Origin: an uncultured Lachnospiraceae bacterium
GTDB taxonomy: Bacteria > Bacillota_A > Clostridia > Lachnospirales > Lachnospiraceae
NCBI GenBank assembly: GCA_902795835.1
Contig: CADBNA010000018.1
Coordinates: 1 to 10,462 of the forward strand
Direction of reading: 5' to 3'
DNA length: 10,462 bases
Each line of letters opens with the position of its first letter. Within the stretch, counting starts at the first letter, position 1. The position numbers and the translations under genes are program-made. Positions 1 through 7,233 of this stretch are shown here, piece by piece. A model generated the notes under the pieces. It did not search any database, was not told the origin of the DNA, and saw only the letters and a list, made by a program, of their open reading frames with translations.

Positions 1-2127
1 GAAGCGGCAGGCGGACCTGAGACCCCGGATGCACAGGAACTGACGGAAGATGCGGCAGTTCCGAAAAAGCGGAAAAAACGGCAGCCTGTTGTGATCCCGC
101 CCATGCCATTGTGGGGCAGAATACTCTGCGCGCTGTACTGGGCCGGCACTGCCGGCTTCCTGCTGTCACAGACAAATGTTGTGCTGGGGACCCTGACGTT
201 CGGAGAAAAAGAAGTGGCGGGCGGACACTGGGTCCTGTGCGGCCTTTGGGCGGCAGTGCTCTTTTCGGCAGTCCTGAGTCTGGCCGTTCTCCGCCCGTCC
301 AGACTGCGTCATGCGCTCAGAAAGAAGCGCAGGAAAAAGAGAAGACTGCGCTGGTACCACATCCCGCTGATGCTGCTGCTGGATGTCTATGTATTCCTCA
401 TTATTGAGTATGTGAACAATGAGAAGTTCCTGGAGATGGAATGGTACTATATGCTGCTGAATGTGGCAGGCATACTGATCATCCATATCCTGGTTCTGCT
501 GCTGCTGAATTCCCTGAAGATTTCCATGATGGTGATTCTGACAGTCTGGTCTGTCTTTGCAGTGGCTTTTTATCTGGTGTATTCCTTCCGGGGGGAGCCG
601 CTGCAGCTGATTGATATCCTGAGTGTGGGGACAGCCCTGCAGGTGGCGGGAAATTACAAGCCGGTCATCACGCGGGCAATCGTGACAGATGTTGTGGGAC
701 TCCTGTGTCTGGCACCGCTCATCGTACAGGGACGGGATGCCTGTCTGGCAAAAAAACGGGTCGGAAAAGTGCTGATCCGGGTTATCCTGATTGCCCTGCT
801 CATCGGGGGCAGGTATTTTTACCTGAACGTGGGCTGGAACGGAGGCGTGGGAATCCTGACGGATCTGTTTGCGCCTATTAAGACCTATCGGAAATACGGG
901 ACTACTGTCGGATTTTTCTGTGTAGCCAAATACATGCGGCTCACACCGCCGGAGGGTTATTCTGCGGGAAATACGGAGGCAATTGCAGAAGCTGCCGCCG
1001 GAGAGGAAACGCCGAATACCGCGACGGATGTCAAACCCGTCAATATCATAGCGATCATGAATGAATCCTGGGCGGATTACCGCATGGTCGGCAATCTGCA
1101 GACCAACCGGGAGATCATGCCATACTATGACTCTCTGAAGGAAAACACTATTAAAGGACATACGCTGGTGTGCATCCGCGGAGGAGGCACCGCAAAAACA
1201 GAGTATGAATTCCTGACCGGTAATTCCGTGAAGCGGTTCCCCGGAATGGTACCGTATGTCAGCTATTTCCTTCATGACCAGTATTCTCTCGTGACGACAC
1301 TGGAGGCACAGGGCTATGAAAGCGCCGCCATGCATCCTTATAAGGCAAGCAACTGGAAAAGACCGCAGGCCTACCGGCTGCTGAATTTCGATCATTTTTA
1401 TTCGGAAGCGGATTTTGACGAGGACGTCAAGAGGATCCGGAGCTTTGTGAGTGACCAGGGGAATTATGAGACTATCGTGAAAATGATTGAGGAGAGAGAC
1501 GCTTCCGACCCGCCGTTTTTCCTGTTTGACATCACGATGCAGAACCACGGCGGTTACAAAAAGAAATCATTTACCGGCGACATTACAGTGGAGGGATATA
1601 CGAACGACGAGGTGAACCGGTACCTCTCTCTTATGCATGAGACGGATAAGGCGCTGGAATATCTGATCGAGCACTTTAAGCAGGTAGAGGAACCAACCCT
1701 GATCGTGGTTTTCGGAGATCATTATCCGACCCTGCCGGACGAATTCACAGAGAAGATTTCGGGGAAAAAATATGAAGACCTGACGCTGACAGAGCAGATG
1801 AACTATTTTGCGACCCCGTTTCTGATCTGGGCCAATTACGATATTCCGGAAGCGGAGAATGTGACTACCAGCGTGAATTACCTGGGAACGCTCATGCTGG
1901 AACAGACCGGGCTGGAGATGCCTCACTATAATTACTACCTGAAGGATCTGATGGAAGAAATGCCTGCCCTGAATCATCTGGGCTATATGGATGCCGACGG
2001 CGCATATCATTCCTGGAAAAAGGCCGATGACTTCTACAAAGATCTGGAATGGGAGTATGAATGCCTGCAGTATAATGAACTCGCGGAGGACAGAAAGCGG
2101 GCAGACTGGTTTTTCAGTCTTGAATAA
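1..2127 (+). CDS. LTA synthase family membrane sulfatase (5' end outside window)
   Basis: Probable polyglycerolphosphate (lipoteichoic acid-type) synthase or a related phosphoglycerol transferase, anchored in the membrane with its catalytic domain outside. The frame is open from base 1, so the start lies upstream; the GTG at 91 has no Shine-Dalgarno and cuts into a basic cytosolic segment. Numbering residues from base 1: a charged N-terminal tail, about five to seven membrane helices between roughly 41 and 310 with a very basic loop near 107-117, then an alkaline-phosphatase-superfamily domain. Visible active-site features are NESW (Glu355, metal ligand), GGGTAKTE (Thr397, expected nucleophile), MQNHGG (His516) and FGDHYPT (Asp573, His574). 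All expected LtaS-type catalytic residues are present, so it is probably active. The exact substrate (glycerol phosphate or another phospho-group donor) cannot be told from sequence. No terminator is visible after the stop, so readthrough into the next gene is possible. Confidence 0.85.
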   Translation, partial: EAAGGPETPDAQELTEDAAVPKKRKKRQPVVIPPMPLWGRILCALYWAGTAGFLLSQTNVVLGTLTFGEKEVAGGHWVLCGLWAAVLFSAVLSLAVLRPSRLRHALRKKRRKKRRLRWYHIPLMLLLDVYVFLIIEYVNNEKFLEMEWYYMLLNVAGILIIHILVLLLLNSLKISMMVILTVWSVFAVAFYLVYSFRGEPLQLIDILSVGTALQVAGNYKPVITRAIVTDVVGLLCLAPLIVQGRDACLAKKRVGKVLIRVILIALLIGGRYFYLNVGWNGGVGILTDLFAPIKTYRKYGTTVGFFCVAKYMRLTPPEGYSAGNTEAIAEAAAGEETPNTATDVKPVNIIAIMNESWADYRMVGNLQTNREIMPYYDSLKENTIKGHTLVCIRGGGTAKTEYEFLTGNSVKRFPGMVPYVSYFLHDQYSLVTTLEAQGYESAAMHPYKASNWKRPQAYRLLNFDHFYSEADFDEDVKRIRSFVSDQGNYETIVKMIEERDASDPPFFLFDITMQNHGGYKKKSFTGDITVEGYTNDEVNRYLSLMHETDKALEYLIEHFKQVEEPTLIVVFGDHYPTLPDEFTEKISGKKYEDLTLTEQMNYFATPFLIWANYDIPEAENVTTSVNYLGTLMLEQTGLEMPHYNYYLKDLMEEMPALNHLGYMDADGAYHSWKKADDFYKDLEWEYECLQYNELAEDRKRADWFFSLE

Positions 2128-2156
2128 TTGCATCGGCATATCCTTCATGCTATAAT
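2128..2156 (+). promoter_or_regulatory. Predicted sigma-A promoter of the ABC-F to rpsA operon
   Basis: TTGCAT (2128-2133), a 17-base spacer, then a perfect TATAAT (2151-2156) preceded by TG at 2148-2149, giving an extended -10. The -35 matches TTGACA at only 3 of 6 bases, but the extended consensus -10 compensates. It begins at the first base after the upstream TAA stop. Transcription should start near 2163, leaving a leader of about 70 bases before the ABC-F start codon. Confidence 0.7.
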
Positions 2157-2167
2157 CAACCTCTGAG

Positions 2168-2212
2168 ATGAGAGAATACGCAAGTATTCTGTTACTGCGG
2201 ATACCACAATAG
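2168..2212 (+). CDS. Possible 14-codon leader peptide upstream of the ABC-F gene
   Basis: A short frame ATG...TAG encoding MREYASILLLRIPQ lies wholly inside the predicted 5' leader of the ABC-F gene and ends about 20 bases before its start codon. It starts only about 5 bases after the predicted transcription start and has no clear Shine-Dalgarno, so it would have to be translated as a near-leaderless message. Some ABC-F genes are known to be controlled by leader peptides, which is why it is listed. A frame this short easily arises by chance. Confidence 0.2.
   Translation: MREYASILLLRIPQ
2173..2190 (+). promoter_or_regulatory. 5'-leader hairpin with GCAA tetraloop
   Basis: A perfect 7-base-pair inverted repeat, AGAATAC and GTATTCT, encloses the loop GCAA, a GNRA-type stable tetraloop. 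It lies in the predicted leader of the ABC-F mRNA and inside the possible leader peptide. No T-run follows, so it is not an intrinsic terminator. It could affect mRNA stability or take part in an alternative fold; its role is unknown. Confidence 0.4.
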
Positions 2213-2221
2213 TCAGGAGAC

Positions 2222-2225
2222 GGAG
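2222..2225 (+). promoter_or_regulatory. Ribosome binding site of the ABC-F gene
   Basis: GGAG is spaced 7 bases from the ATG at 2233 and supports that start. A second, longer AGGAG at 2215-2219 lies 13 bases from the ATG, probably too far to be the main site. Confidence 0.6.
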
Positions 2226-2232
2226 ACAGTTC

Positions 2233-3864
2233 ATGATAGCAGCGAATAACGTGACACTGCGTGTCGGAAAAAAAGCACTGTTCGAAAACGTTAATATCAA
2301 ATTCACGGAAGGAAACTGCTACGGTGTGATCGGCGCGAACGGCGCCGGAAAATCCACGTTTCTGAAAATTCTTTCCGGACAGCTCGAGCCGACGAACGGC
2401 GATGTGTACATCACACCGGGAGAGCGTCTGTCTTTTCTGGAACAGGACCATTTTAAATATGATGATTATACGGTACTGGATACGGTCATAATGGGAAATC
2501 CGCGGCTGTATGAGGTCCGTCAGGAGAAGGACGCCCTTTATATGAAGGAAGACTTCACTGACGAGGATGGAATCCGGGCCAGTGAGCTGGAGGCCGAGTT
2601 CGCGGAGATGAACGGCTGGGATGCCGAGACAGATGCAGAAACGCTGCTGAACGGCCTGGGGATCGAGCCGGAGTTTCACTATGCCGTCATGGGAACACTG
2701 GACGGCCCCCAGAAGGTAAAAGTCCTGCTGGCCAGAGCCCTGTTTGGCAATCCGGACATCCTGCTTCTGGATGAGCCGACAAACCATCTGGACCTGGATG
2801 CCATTGACTGGCTGGAGGAATTCCTGATCAACTTTGACAATACGGTTATCGTTGTGTCCCATGACCGCTATTTCCTGAACAAGGTCTGTACGCAGATTGC
2901 CGACATTGATTACGGCAAGATCCAGCTCTATGCCGGAAACTATGATTTCTGGTTTGAGTCAAGCACGCTGCTGATGAAACAGCGCAAGGAAGCCAACAAG
3001 AAAAAAGAAGAGAAAATCAAAGAACTGCAGGAGTTCATTTCCCGGTTTGCCGCAAACGCGTCCAAATCAAAGCAGGCCACTTCCCGCAAACGCGCCCTTG
3101 AAAAAATTGAGCTGGATGATATCAAGCCGTCCAGCCGGAAGTATCCGTATATCGATTTCCGGCCCAACAGGGAGATCGGAAACGAGGTCCTGGAGGTTCA
3201 TAACCTGTCAAAGACGATTGACGGCGTGAAGGTGCTGGATGATATATCATTTACGCTCCGAAGAGAAGACAAGGTCGCTTTTGTGGGCTCGAATGAGCAG
3301 GCTTCTTCCGAACTGTTCAGGATTATAGCCGGTGTGGATGAGCCTGATGAAGGCTATTACAAATGGGGCATAACAACGACGCAGGCGTACTTCCCGAAAG
3401 ACTACAATGATGAGTTTGATTCTGACCTGACCATAGCAGAATGGCTGACCCAGTATTCAGAGATCAAGGATACTACCTATGTCCGCGGATTCCTGGGACG
3501 GATGCTGTTTGCAGGCGAGGACGGGGTAAAGAGGGTGCGCGTGCTGTCGGGAGGAGAGAAGGTGCGCTGCCTTCTCTCAAAGATGATGATTTCCGGCGCC
3601 AATGTGCTCATCCTGGACCAGCCGACCAACCATCTTGATATGGAATCAATCACGGCCCTGAATAACGGACTGATCAAATTCCCGGGCGTGGAGCTGTTTA
3701 CCTGTCACGATCATCAGTTCGTTCAGACGACGGCCAACCGCATCATGGAGATTACGCCGGACGGGAAACTGATCGACAAGATTACGACGTATGATGAGTA
3801 TCTGGCATCGGATGAGGCGGCCAGAAAGAGACACGTCTACCACCTGACGGAAGAGGATAACTGA
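2233..3864 (+). CDS. ABC-F family ATPase, YbiT/YkpA-like, with degenerate second ATP site
   Basis: A soluble duplicated ATP-binding-cassette protein of the ABC-F class, which acts on ribosomes (translation factors, some giving antibiotic protection); it has no membrane segments. NBD1 is complete in its own Walker motifs: Walker A GANGAGKST (34-42), Walker B LLLDEPTNHLD (177-187), switch His210. The basic coiled linker (about 236-310) is followed by NBD2. In NBD2, Walker A reads GSNEQASSE (352-360), so the lysine is replaced by Ser358, and Walker B reads LILDQPTNHLD, with Gln463 in place of the catalytic Glu. Its signature LSGGEK (438-443) is intact, while the NBD1 signature is LDGPQK (156-161). 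The site built from NBD2 Walker motifs plus the NBD1 signature is therefore degenerate throughout; the other site looks competent. The linker and C-terminal half closely resemble YbiT/YkpA, which is not a classical resistance subfamily. Its stop overlaps the next start by one base. Confidence 0.93.
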   Translation: MIAANNVTLRVGKKALFENVNIKFTEGNCYGVIGANGAGKSTFLKILSGQLEPTNGDVYITPGERLSFLEQDHFKYDDYTVLDTVIMGNPRLYEVRQEKDALYMKEDFTDEDGIRASELEAEFAEMNGWDAETDAETLLNGLGIEPEFHYAVMGTLDGPQKVKVLLARALFGNPDILLLDEPTNHLDLDAIDWLEEFLINFDNTVIVVSHDRYFLNKVCTQIADIDYGKIQLYAGNYDFWFESSTLLMKQRKEANKKKEEKIKELQEFISRFAANASKSKQATSRKRALEKIELDDIKPSSRKYPYIDFRPNREIGNEVLEVHNLSKTIDGVKVLDDISFTLRREDKVAFVGSNEQASSELFRIIAGVDEPDEGYYKWGITTTQAYFPKDYNDEFDSDLTIAEWLTQYSEIKDTTYVRGFLGRMLFAGEDGVKRVRVLSGGEKVRCLLSKMMISGANVLILDQPTNHLDMESITALNNGLIKFPGVELFTCHDHQFVQTTANRIMEITPDGKLIDKITTYDEYLASDEAARKRHVYHLTEEDN

Positions 3865-4787
3865 TGAGAGAACCGAAACTTGTAATCATGGCTGCCGGCA
3901 TGGGCAGCAGATACGGCGGACTGAAGCAGATGGACCCCATGGACGACAGAGGGCATCTGATCATAGACTATTCTGTCTATGACGCGGTACAGGCCGGCTT
4001 CCGGGAGGTCATCTTTGTGATCCGGGAAGAAAACAGGGAGGCCTTTGAAGAGACGATCGGCCGGAGAATCAGCAGTAAGGTGCGCGTCCGGTATGCGTAT
4101 CAGAAGCTGGATGACATTCCCTCCGGATTTGCAGTGCCGGACGGCAGACAGAAGCCGTGGGGTACCGGCCATGCAATACTGGCCTGCCGGCATGCCCTGG
4201 AAGGAGCTCCTTTTGCGGTCATCAATGCAGATGATTTTTACGGGCGGGACGCCTTCCGCAAAATCTATGCCTTTCTGAAGGAAAATGAGGATGACGTCAG
4301 GTATCACTGGTGCATGGCCGGATACTATCTGCGCAACACCGTGACAGAAAACGGGTCGGTTGCCAGAGGCGTGTGCCGTGTGGGAGAGGACGGCAATCTT
4401 CAGGAAATCACGGAACGCACCCGGATTGAGGTGCGGCCGGAAGGAATCGCCTGGACCGGGGATGGCGGCGATACCTGGACGCATCTGCCGGATGATACGC
4501 CTGTCTCCATGAATTTCTGGGGATTTTCCGGCAGCATGATTGATGAGCTGACTGCCCGCTTCCCGGCATTTCTGGAAAAAGGCCTGCGGGAGAATCCTCT
4601 GAAATGCGAGTTTTTCATCCCGACCGTTGTAGAGGAGGCCCTGAAGGAAGATAAGGCGGATGTGCAGGTGCTCCGGACGTCAGACGCGTGGTATGGCGTC
4701 ACATACAGAGAAGACAGAGAACGGGTCGTGTCAGCCCTGAAAAGAATGACAGATGAGGGCACCTATCCTGCCGGACTGCTCGGCTGA
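3864..4787 (+). CDS. Sugar-phosphate nucleotidyltransferase (UTP-glucose-1-phosphate uridylyltransferase-like)
   Basis: Predicted cytosolic enzyme joining a sugar-1-phosphate (or similar phospho-compound) to an NTP to give an NDP-activated donor and pyrophosphate. The nucleotide-binding loop MAAGMGSRYGGLKQ is at residues 9-22, KPWGTGHA at 97-104, the metal-binding pair in INADDFYG at Asp123/Asp124, and VSMNFWGF at 214-221. Asp274 in SDAWYGVTY may be the second metal ligand. The full length of 307 residues is typical of single-domain family members. The start is set by the TGATG overlap with the upstream stop and by a GGAAGAGG purine run 7 bases before the ATG, suggesting translational coupling. 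The sugar and base cannot be assigned from sequence; automatic labels such as GalU/RfbA-like would be guesses. With the adjacent DUF2298 gene and the nearby LTA-synthase-type gene, a role in envelope glycan supply is a reasonable inference. Confidence 0.85.
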   Translation: MREPKLVIMAAGMGSRYGGLKQMDPMDDRGHLIIDYSVYDAVQAGFREVIFVIREENREAFEETIGRRISSKVRVRYAYQKLDDIPSGFAVPDGRQKPWGTGHAILACRHALEGAPFAVINADDFYGRDAFRKIYAFLKENEDDVRYHWCMAGYYLRNTVTENGSVARGVCRVGEDGNLQEITERTRIEVRPEGIAWTGDGGDTWTHLPDDTPVSMNFWGFSGSMIDELTARFPAFLEKGLRENPLKCEFFIPTVVEEALKEDKADVQVLRTSDAWYGVTYREDRERVVSALKRMTDEGTYPAGLLG

Positions 4788-4822
4788 GCCGGAAGGCAGG
4801 AGCTAAACAGAGGATTTGACGA

Positions 4823-7189
4823 ATGAAAAAGATGAAAGAGCTGCTGCTGCCGGCCTGTATACTGATTGCCTGCGTGCCGGCAGCTCTGCTTTTACTCGGG
4901 CCCGGCGATGCCGCGGCCTTTCTGCGCTGGTATGCCGGAATCCTGGCTCTGGGAATCGGGTTTTATCCCGCTTCCATTCTCGTCTTTCAGAGATTCCGCG
5001 ACCGGGGCTGGCTGTTTTCCAAGGTGCTTGGCCTGGCCTTTGGTGGCTATGTAATGTGGGCACTTAGCTGCTTCGGCGTTCTGGCTTTTACAAACCGCCG
5101 TGCGGTTGTCGTGACGCTGATTCTGGCCGGCCTGTGCTGGTCATTTTTCCTGGGAAAGAGTGCCAGGGAGACGCCGGATTACGTGTCAATTCTCCGGGAA
5201 GAGGCCGTATTTGCCGTGGTATTTCTCCTGCTGACCTACATCTCGGGCTTCCGCCCCGAAGCATATGGGACCGAGAAATTCATGGACTACGGCTTCCTGG
5301 CATCTATGACGAGGAGCGTGGAACTGCCGCCGCTGGATATATGGTACGGCACAGACAGACTGAACTACTATTATGGAGGACAGTATTACGCGGCATATCT
5401 GTCCAGAATTACCTGGGTGCCGGCTTCACAGGCATACAATCTGATGAGAATGATGATCGGAGCGTTTGCCTTTGTGCTGCCGTACTCACTGGTTCACCAG
5501 ATGCTCAGGGAGTTTCTGGATTCTGAGGGAAAACGGAAGAGGGGCAGGAAGTCATTCGCGTGGAAACATCGCAGAGGCATGACGGAAGCCGGAGGAATTG
5601 CTGCCGGAACCGCGGTGGCGTTTGCCGGAAATGTTCACTATGTTCTGTATGGATTATTCGGAAAACTGCTGCGGCTTTCCGGCTATGAAGACTACTGGTT
5701 CCCGTCTTCCACCCGTTATATCGGGCACAATCCGCTGACGGACGACCAGTGCATTCATGAGTTCCCCAGTTATTCCATTGTGCTTGGAGACCTGCATGCG
5801 CACATGGTCAATATCATCTTTGTGCTGACGGTGCTGGCGGTTCTGTATGCCTGGCTGATGGAGGTGCGGTCCCGGTACAGAGAGCAGCTCAGACGGCAGC
5901 AGATACTGGAGGAAGAGCAGCGGCACCGTCCGAAGAAATATGAAAAGCAGTCCCGGTTTTCTGTTGTCATGCATTTTGTCGGCGAAAACCTGTGGGAGCC
6001 CCGTCTGTTTCTGGCGGCGTTTCTGACCGGTTTATTCCGGTGGACCAATTACTGGGATTATGTGATCTATCTTACGGTGGCCCTGATCTGTATATTATTT
6101 GACGCTTTTTACACCCAGTGGGGCAAGCCTGCCGGGGCAGTCGGCTCGGTGGTGATCCATACGCTTCTGTTTGTCGGAGTGAGTTCGGCCGCGTCTGCTC
6201 CGTTTATGATGACGTTCTTTATGATGGTTTCCGGCACGGCGCTGTCATCTCACCATTCAGCGCTGTATCAGCTGCTGATTCTGTGGGGACTGCCGGCAGG
6301 CGTACTTTTTATTCTGACGCCCGTGGTTCTGGCTGTCTGCGGCCGCCGCAAGCGGGAGCAGAAAGATGTGCTGTTTTTCCACGGCGCGGAGCTGCAGGAT
6401 TTCTGGGCTCTGATCCTGGGATTCTGCGCGCTTGGGCTGGTACTGATTCCGGAAGTGGTTTACGTAAAGGATATTTACGGAAACGGGTATTCCCGCTCGA
6501 ACACCATGTTCAAGCTGACCTACCAGGCATGGATCATGTTTGGCATTCTGATGGGATACGCGTTTGCCCGCCTTTTTGCGGCGCTTCCGGTAAAGACATA
6601 TGCGCAGATGACAGACGGAAAGATCAGGGAAAAGACCGGCGGCATGTTACGCCGCATTCTGACGGGATGCCTGATTGCCGTTTTTGTTCTGACCTGCGGA
6701 TATTTTCCTTATGCGGTCAGCTGCTGGTTCGGGAATGTTTTTGACCACAGCCGGTATCAGGGTCTGAGTGCTGCGGCTTTCCTTGACGGTGCTTTTCCGG
6801 AAGATGCGGCTGCCATCCGCTGGTTGAATCAGGAGGTGGAGTTTCAGCCCATTATTCTGGAAGCATACGGAGACAGCTATTCCGACAGCTGCGTTGTTTC
6901 CGCAATGACAGGGCTTCCCACGCTGGAAGGCTGGTATGTCCATGAGTGGCTCTGGAGAGGGGATACGGACAGCCTCAACAGGAGACAGGAGGACATTGAC
7001 TTTATCTACACTTCAGACGATGAAGAGGCAGTGCGCAGGATGCTGTACCGATATGATGTCAGCTACATCTATGTGGGAAGCAATGAGCGTGCCGCCTATC
7101 CGGATCTGAACCACAGGACGCTGCAGGGCATGGGAGATATTGTGTTTGAAGACGGCAACACCTATATTGTTGCGGTGGGGCGCCAGTAA
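4823..7189 (+). CDS. DUF2298 (Chlor_Arch_YYY-type) polytopic membrane protein
   Basis: Large integral membrane protein (788 residues, roughly a dozen hydrophobic segments) of the DUF2298 family, whose function is not established and whose architecture recalls GT-C membrane glycosyltransferases. Family hallmarks appear in order: GTEKFMD (Glu151, Asp155) in the first large outer loop, NYYYGGQYYAAYL (Tyr182-Tyr184, the YYY motif), LGDLHAH (321-327), TNYWDY (Asp412), and RSNTMFKLTYQAW (Arg558 onward). Two strongly charged, probably cytosolic insertions lie near 231-255 and 345-385. After the last helix a soluble domain (about 655-788) ends with repeated Tyr/Asp-rich segments. ATG at 4823 follows AGAGGA by 8 bases. 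The conserved acidic residues in the first loop would be the obvious catalytic candidates if it is a lipid-linked-sugar transferase; that is inference. Its neighbour upstream is a sugar nucleotidyltransferase, 35 bases away. Confidence 0.85.
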   Translation: MKKMKELLLPACILIACVPAALLLLGPGDAAAFLRWYAGILALGIGFYPASILVFQRFRDRGWLFSKVLGLAFGGYVMWALSCFGVLAFTNRRAVVVTLILAGLCWSFFLGKSARETPDYVSILREEAVFAVVFLLLTYISGFRPEAYGTEKFMDYGFLASMTRSVELPPLDIWYGTDRLNYYYGGQYYAAYLSRITWVPASQAYNLMRMMIGAFAFVLPYSLVHQMLREFLDSEGKRKRGRKSFAWKHRRGMTEAGGIAAGTAVAFAGNVHYVLYGLFGKLLRLSGYEDYWFPSSTRYIGHNPLTDDQCIHEFPSYSIVLGDLHAHMVNIIFVLTVLAVLYAWLMEVRSRYREQLRRQQILEEEQRHRPKKYEKQSRFSVVMHFVGENLWEPRLFLAAFLTGLFRWTNYWDYVIYLTVALICILFDAFYTQWGKPAGAVGSVVIHTLLFVGVSSAASAPFMMTFFMMVSGTALSSHHSALYQLLILWGLPAGVLFILTPVVLAVCGRRKREQKDVLFFHGAELQDFWALILGFCALGLVLIPEVVYVKDIYGNGYSRSNTMFKLTYQAWIMFGILMGYAFARLFAALPVKTYAQMTDGKIREKTGGMLRRILTGCLIAVFVLTCGYFPYAVSCWFGNVFDHSRYQGLSAAAFLDGAFPEDAAAIRWLNQEVEFQPIILEAYGDSYSDSCVVSAMTGLPTLEGWYVHEWLWRGDTDSLNRRQEDIDFIYTSDDEEAVRRMLYRYDVSYIYVGSNERAAYPDLNHRTLQGMGDIVFEDGNTYIVAVGRQ

Positions 7190-7218
7190 GTTCTTTTCAG
7201 TGCCGCAGATAATGAAAC

Positions 7219-7223
7219 GGAGG
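7219..7223 (+). promoter_or_regulatory. Ribosome binding site deciding the GTG start of ispH
   Basis: GGAGG lies 10 bases before GTG at 7234. The first residues after this GTG (MKVTRAKTAGFCFG) match the usual IspH N-terminus, so the GTG rather than a later codon is the start. Confidence 0.75.
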
Positions 7224-7233
7224 AACACAGATC

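Noticed and set aside
91..93. GTG at 91 as the start of the sulfatase gene.
   Set aside because: The frame is open without a stop back to base 1, no Shine-Dalgarno precedes the GTG, and the upstream residues form a plausible charged cytosolic tail; the gene is cut by the window edge.
166..2862. Two long minus-strand open frames (460 and 431 codons) opposite the sulfatase and ABC-F genes.
   Set aside because: The plus-strand frames have unmistakable family motifs throughout. The antisense products are rich in His/Gln/Arg with no recognisable domain, as expected from the codon bias of the real genes.
4775..4800. GC-rich CGGC-TGA-GCCG palindrome at the stop of the nucleotidyltransferase gene, as a terminator.
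   Set aside because: Only a 4-bp stem and no T-run follows; the next gene starts 35 bases on with its own ribosome binding site.
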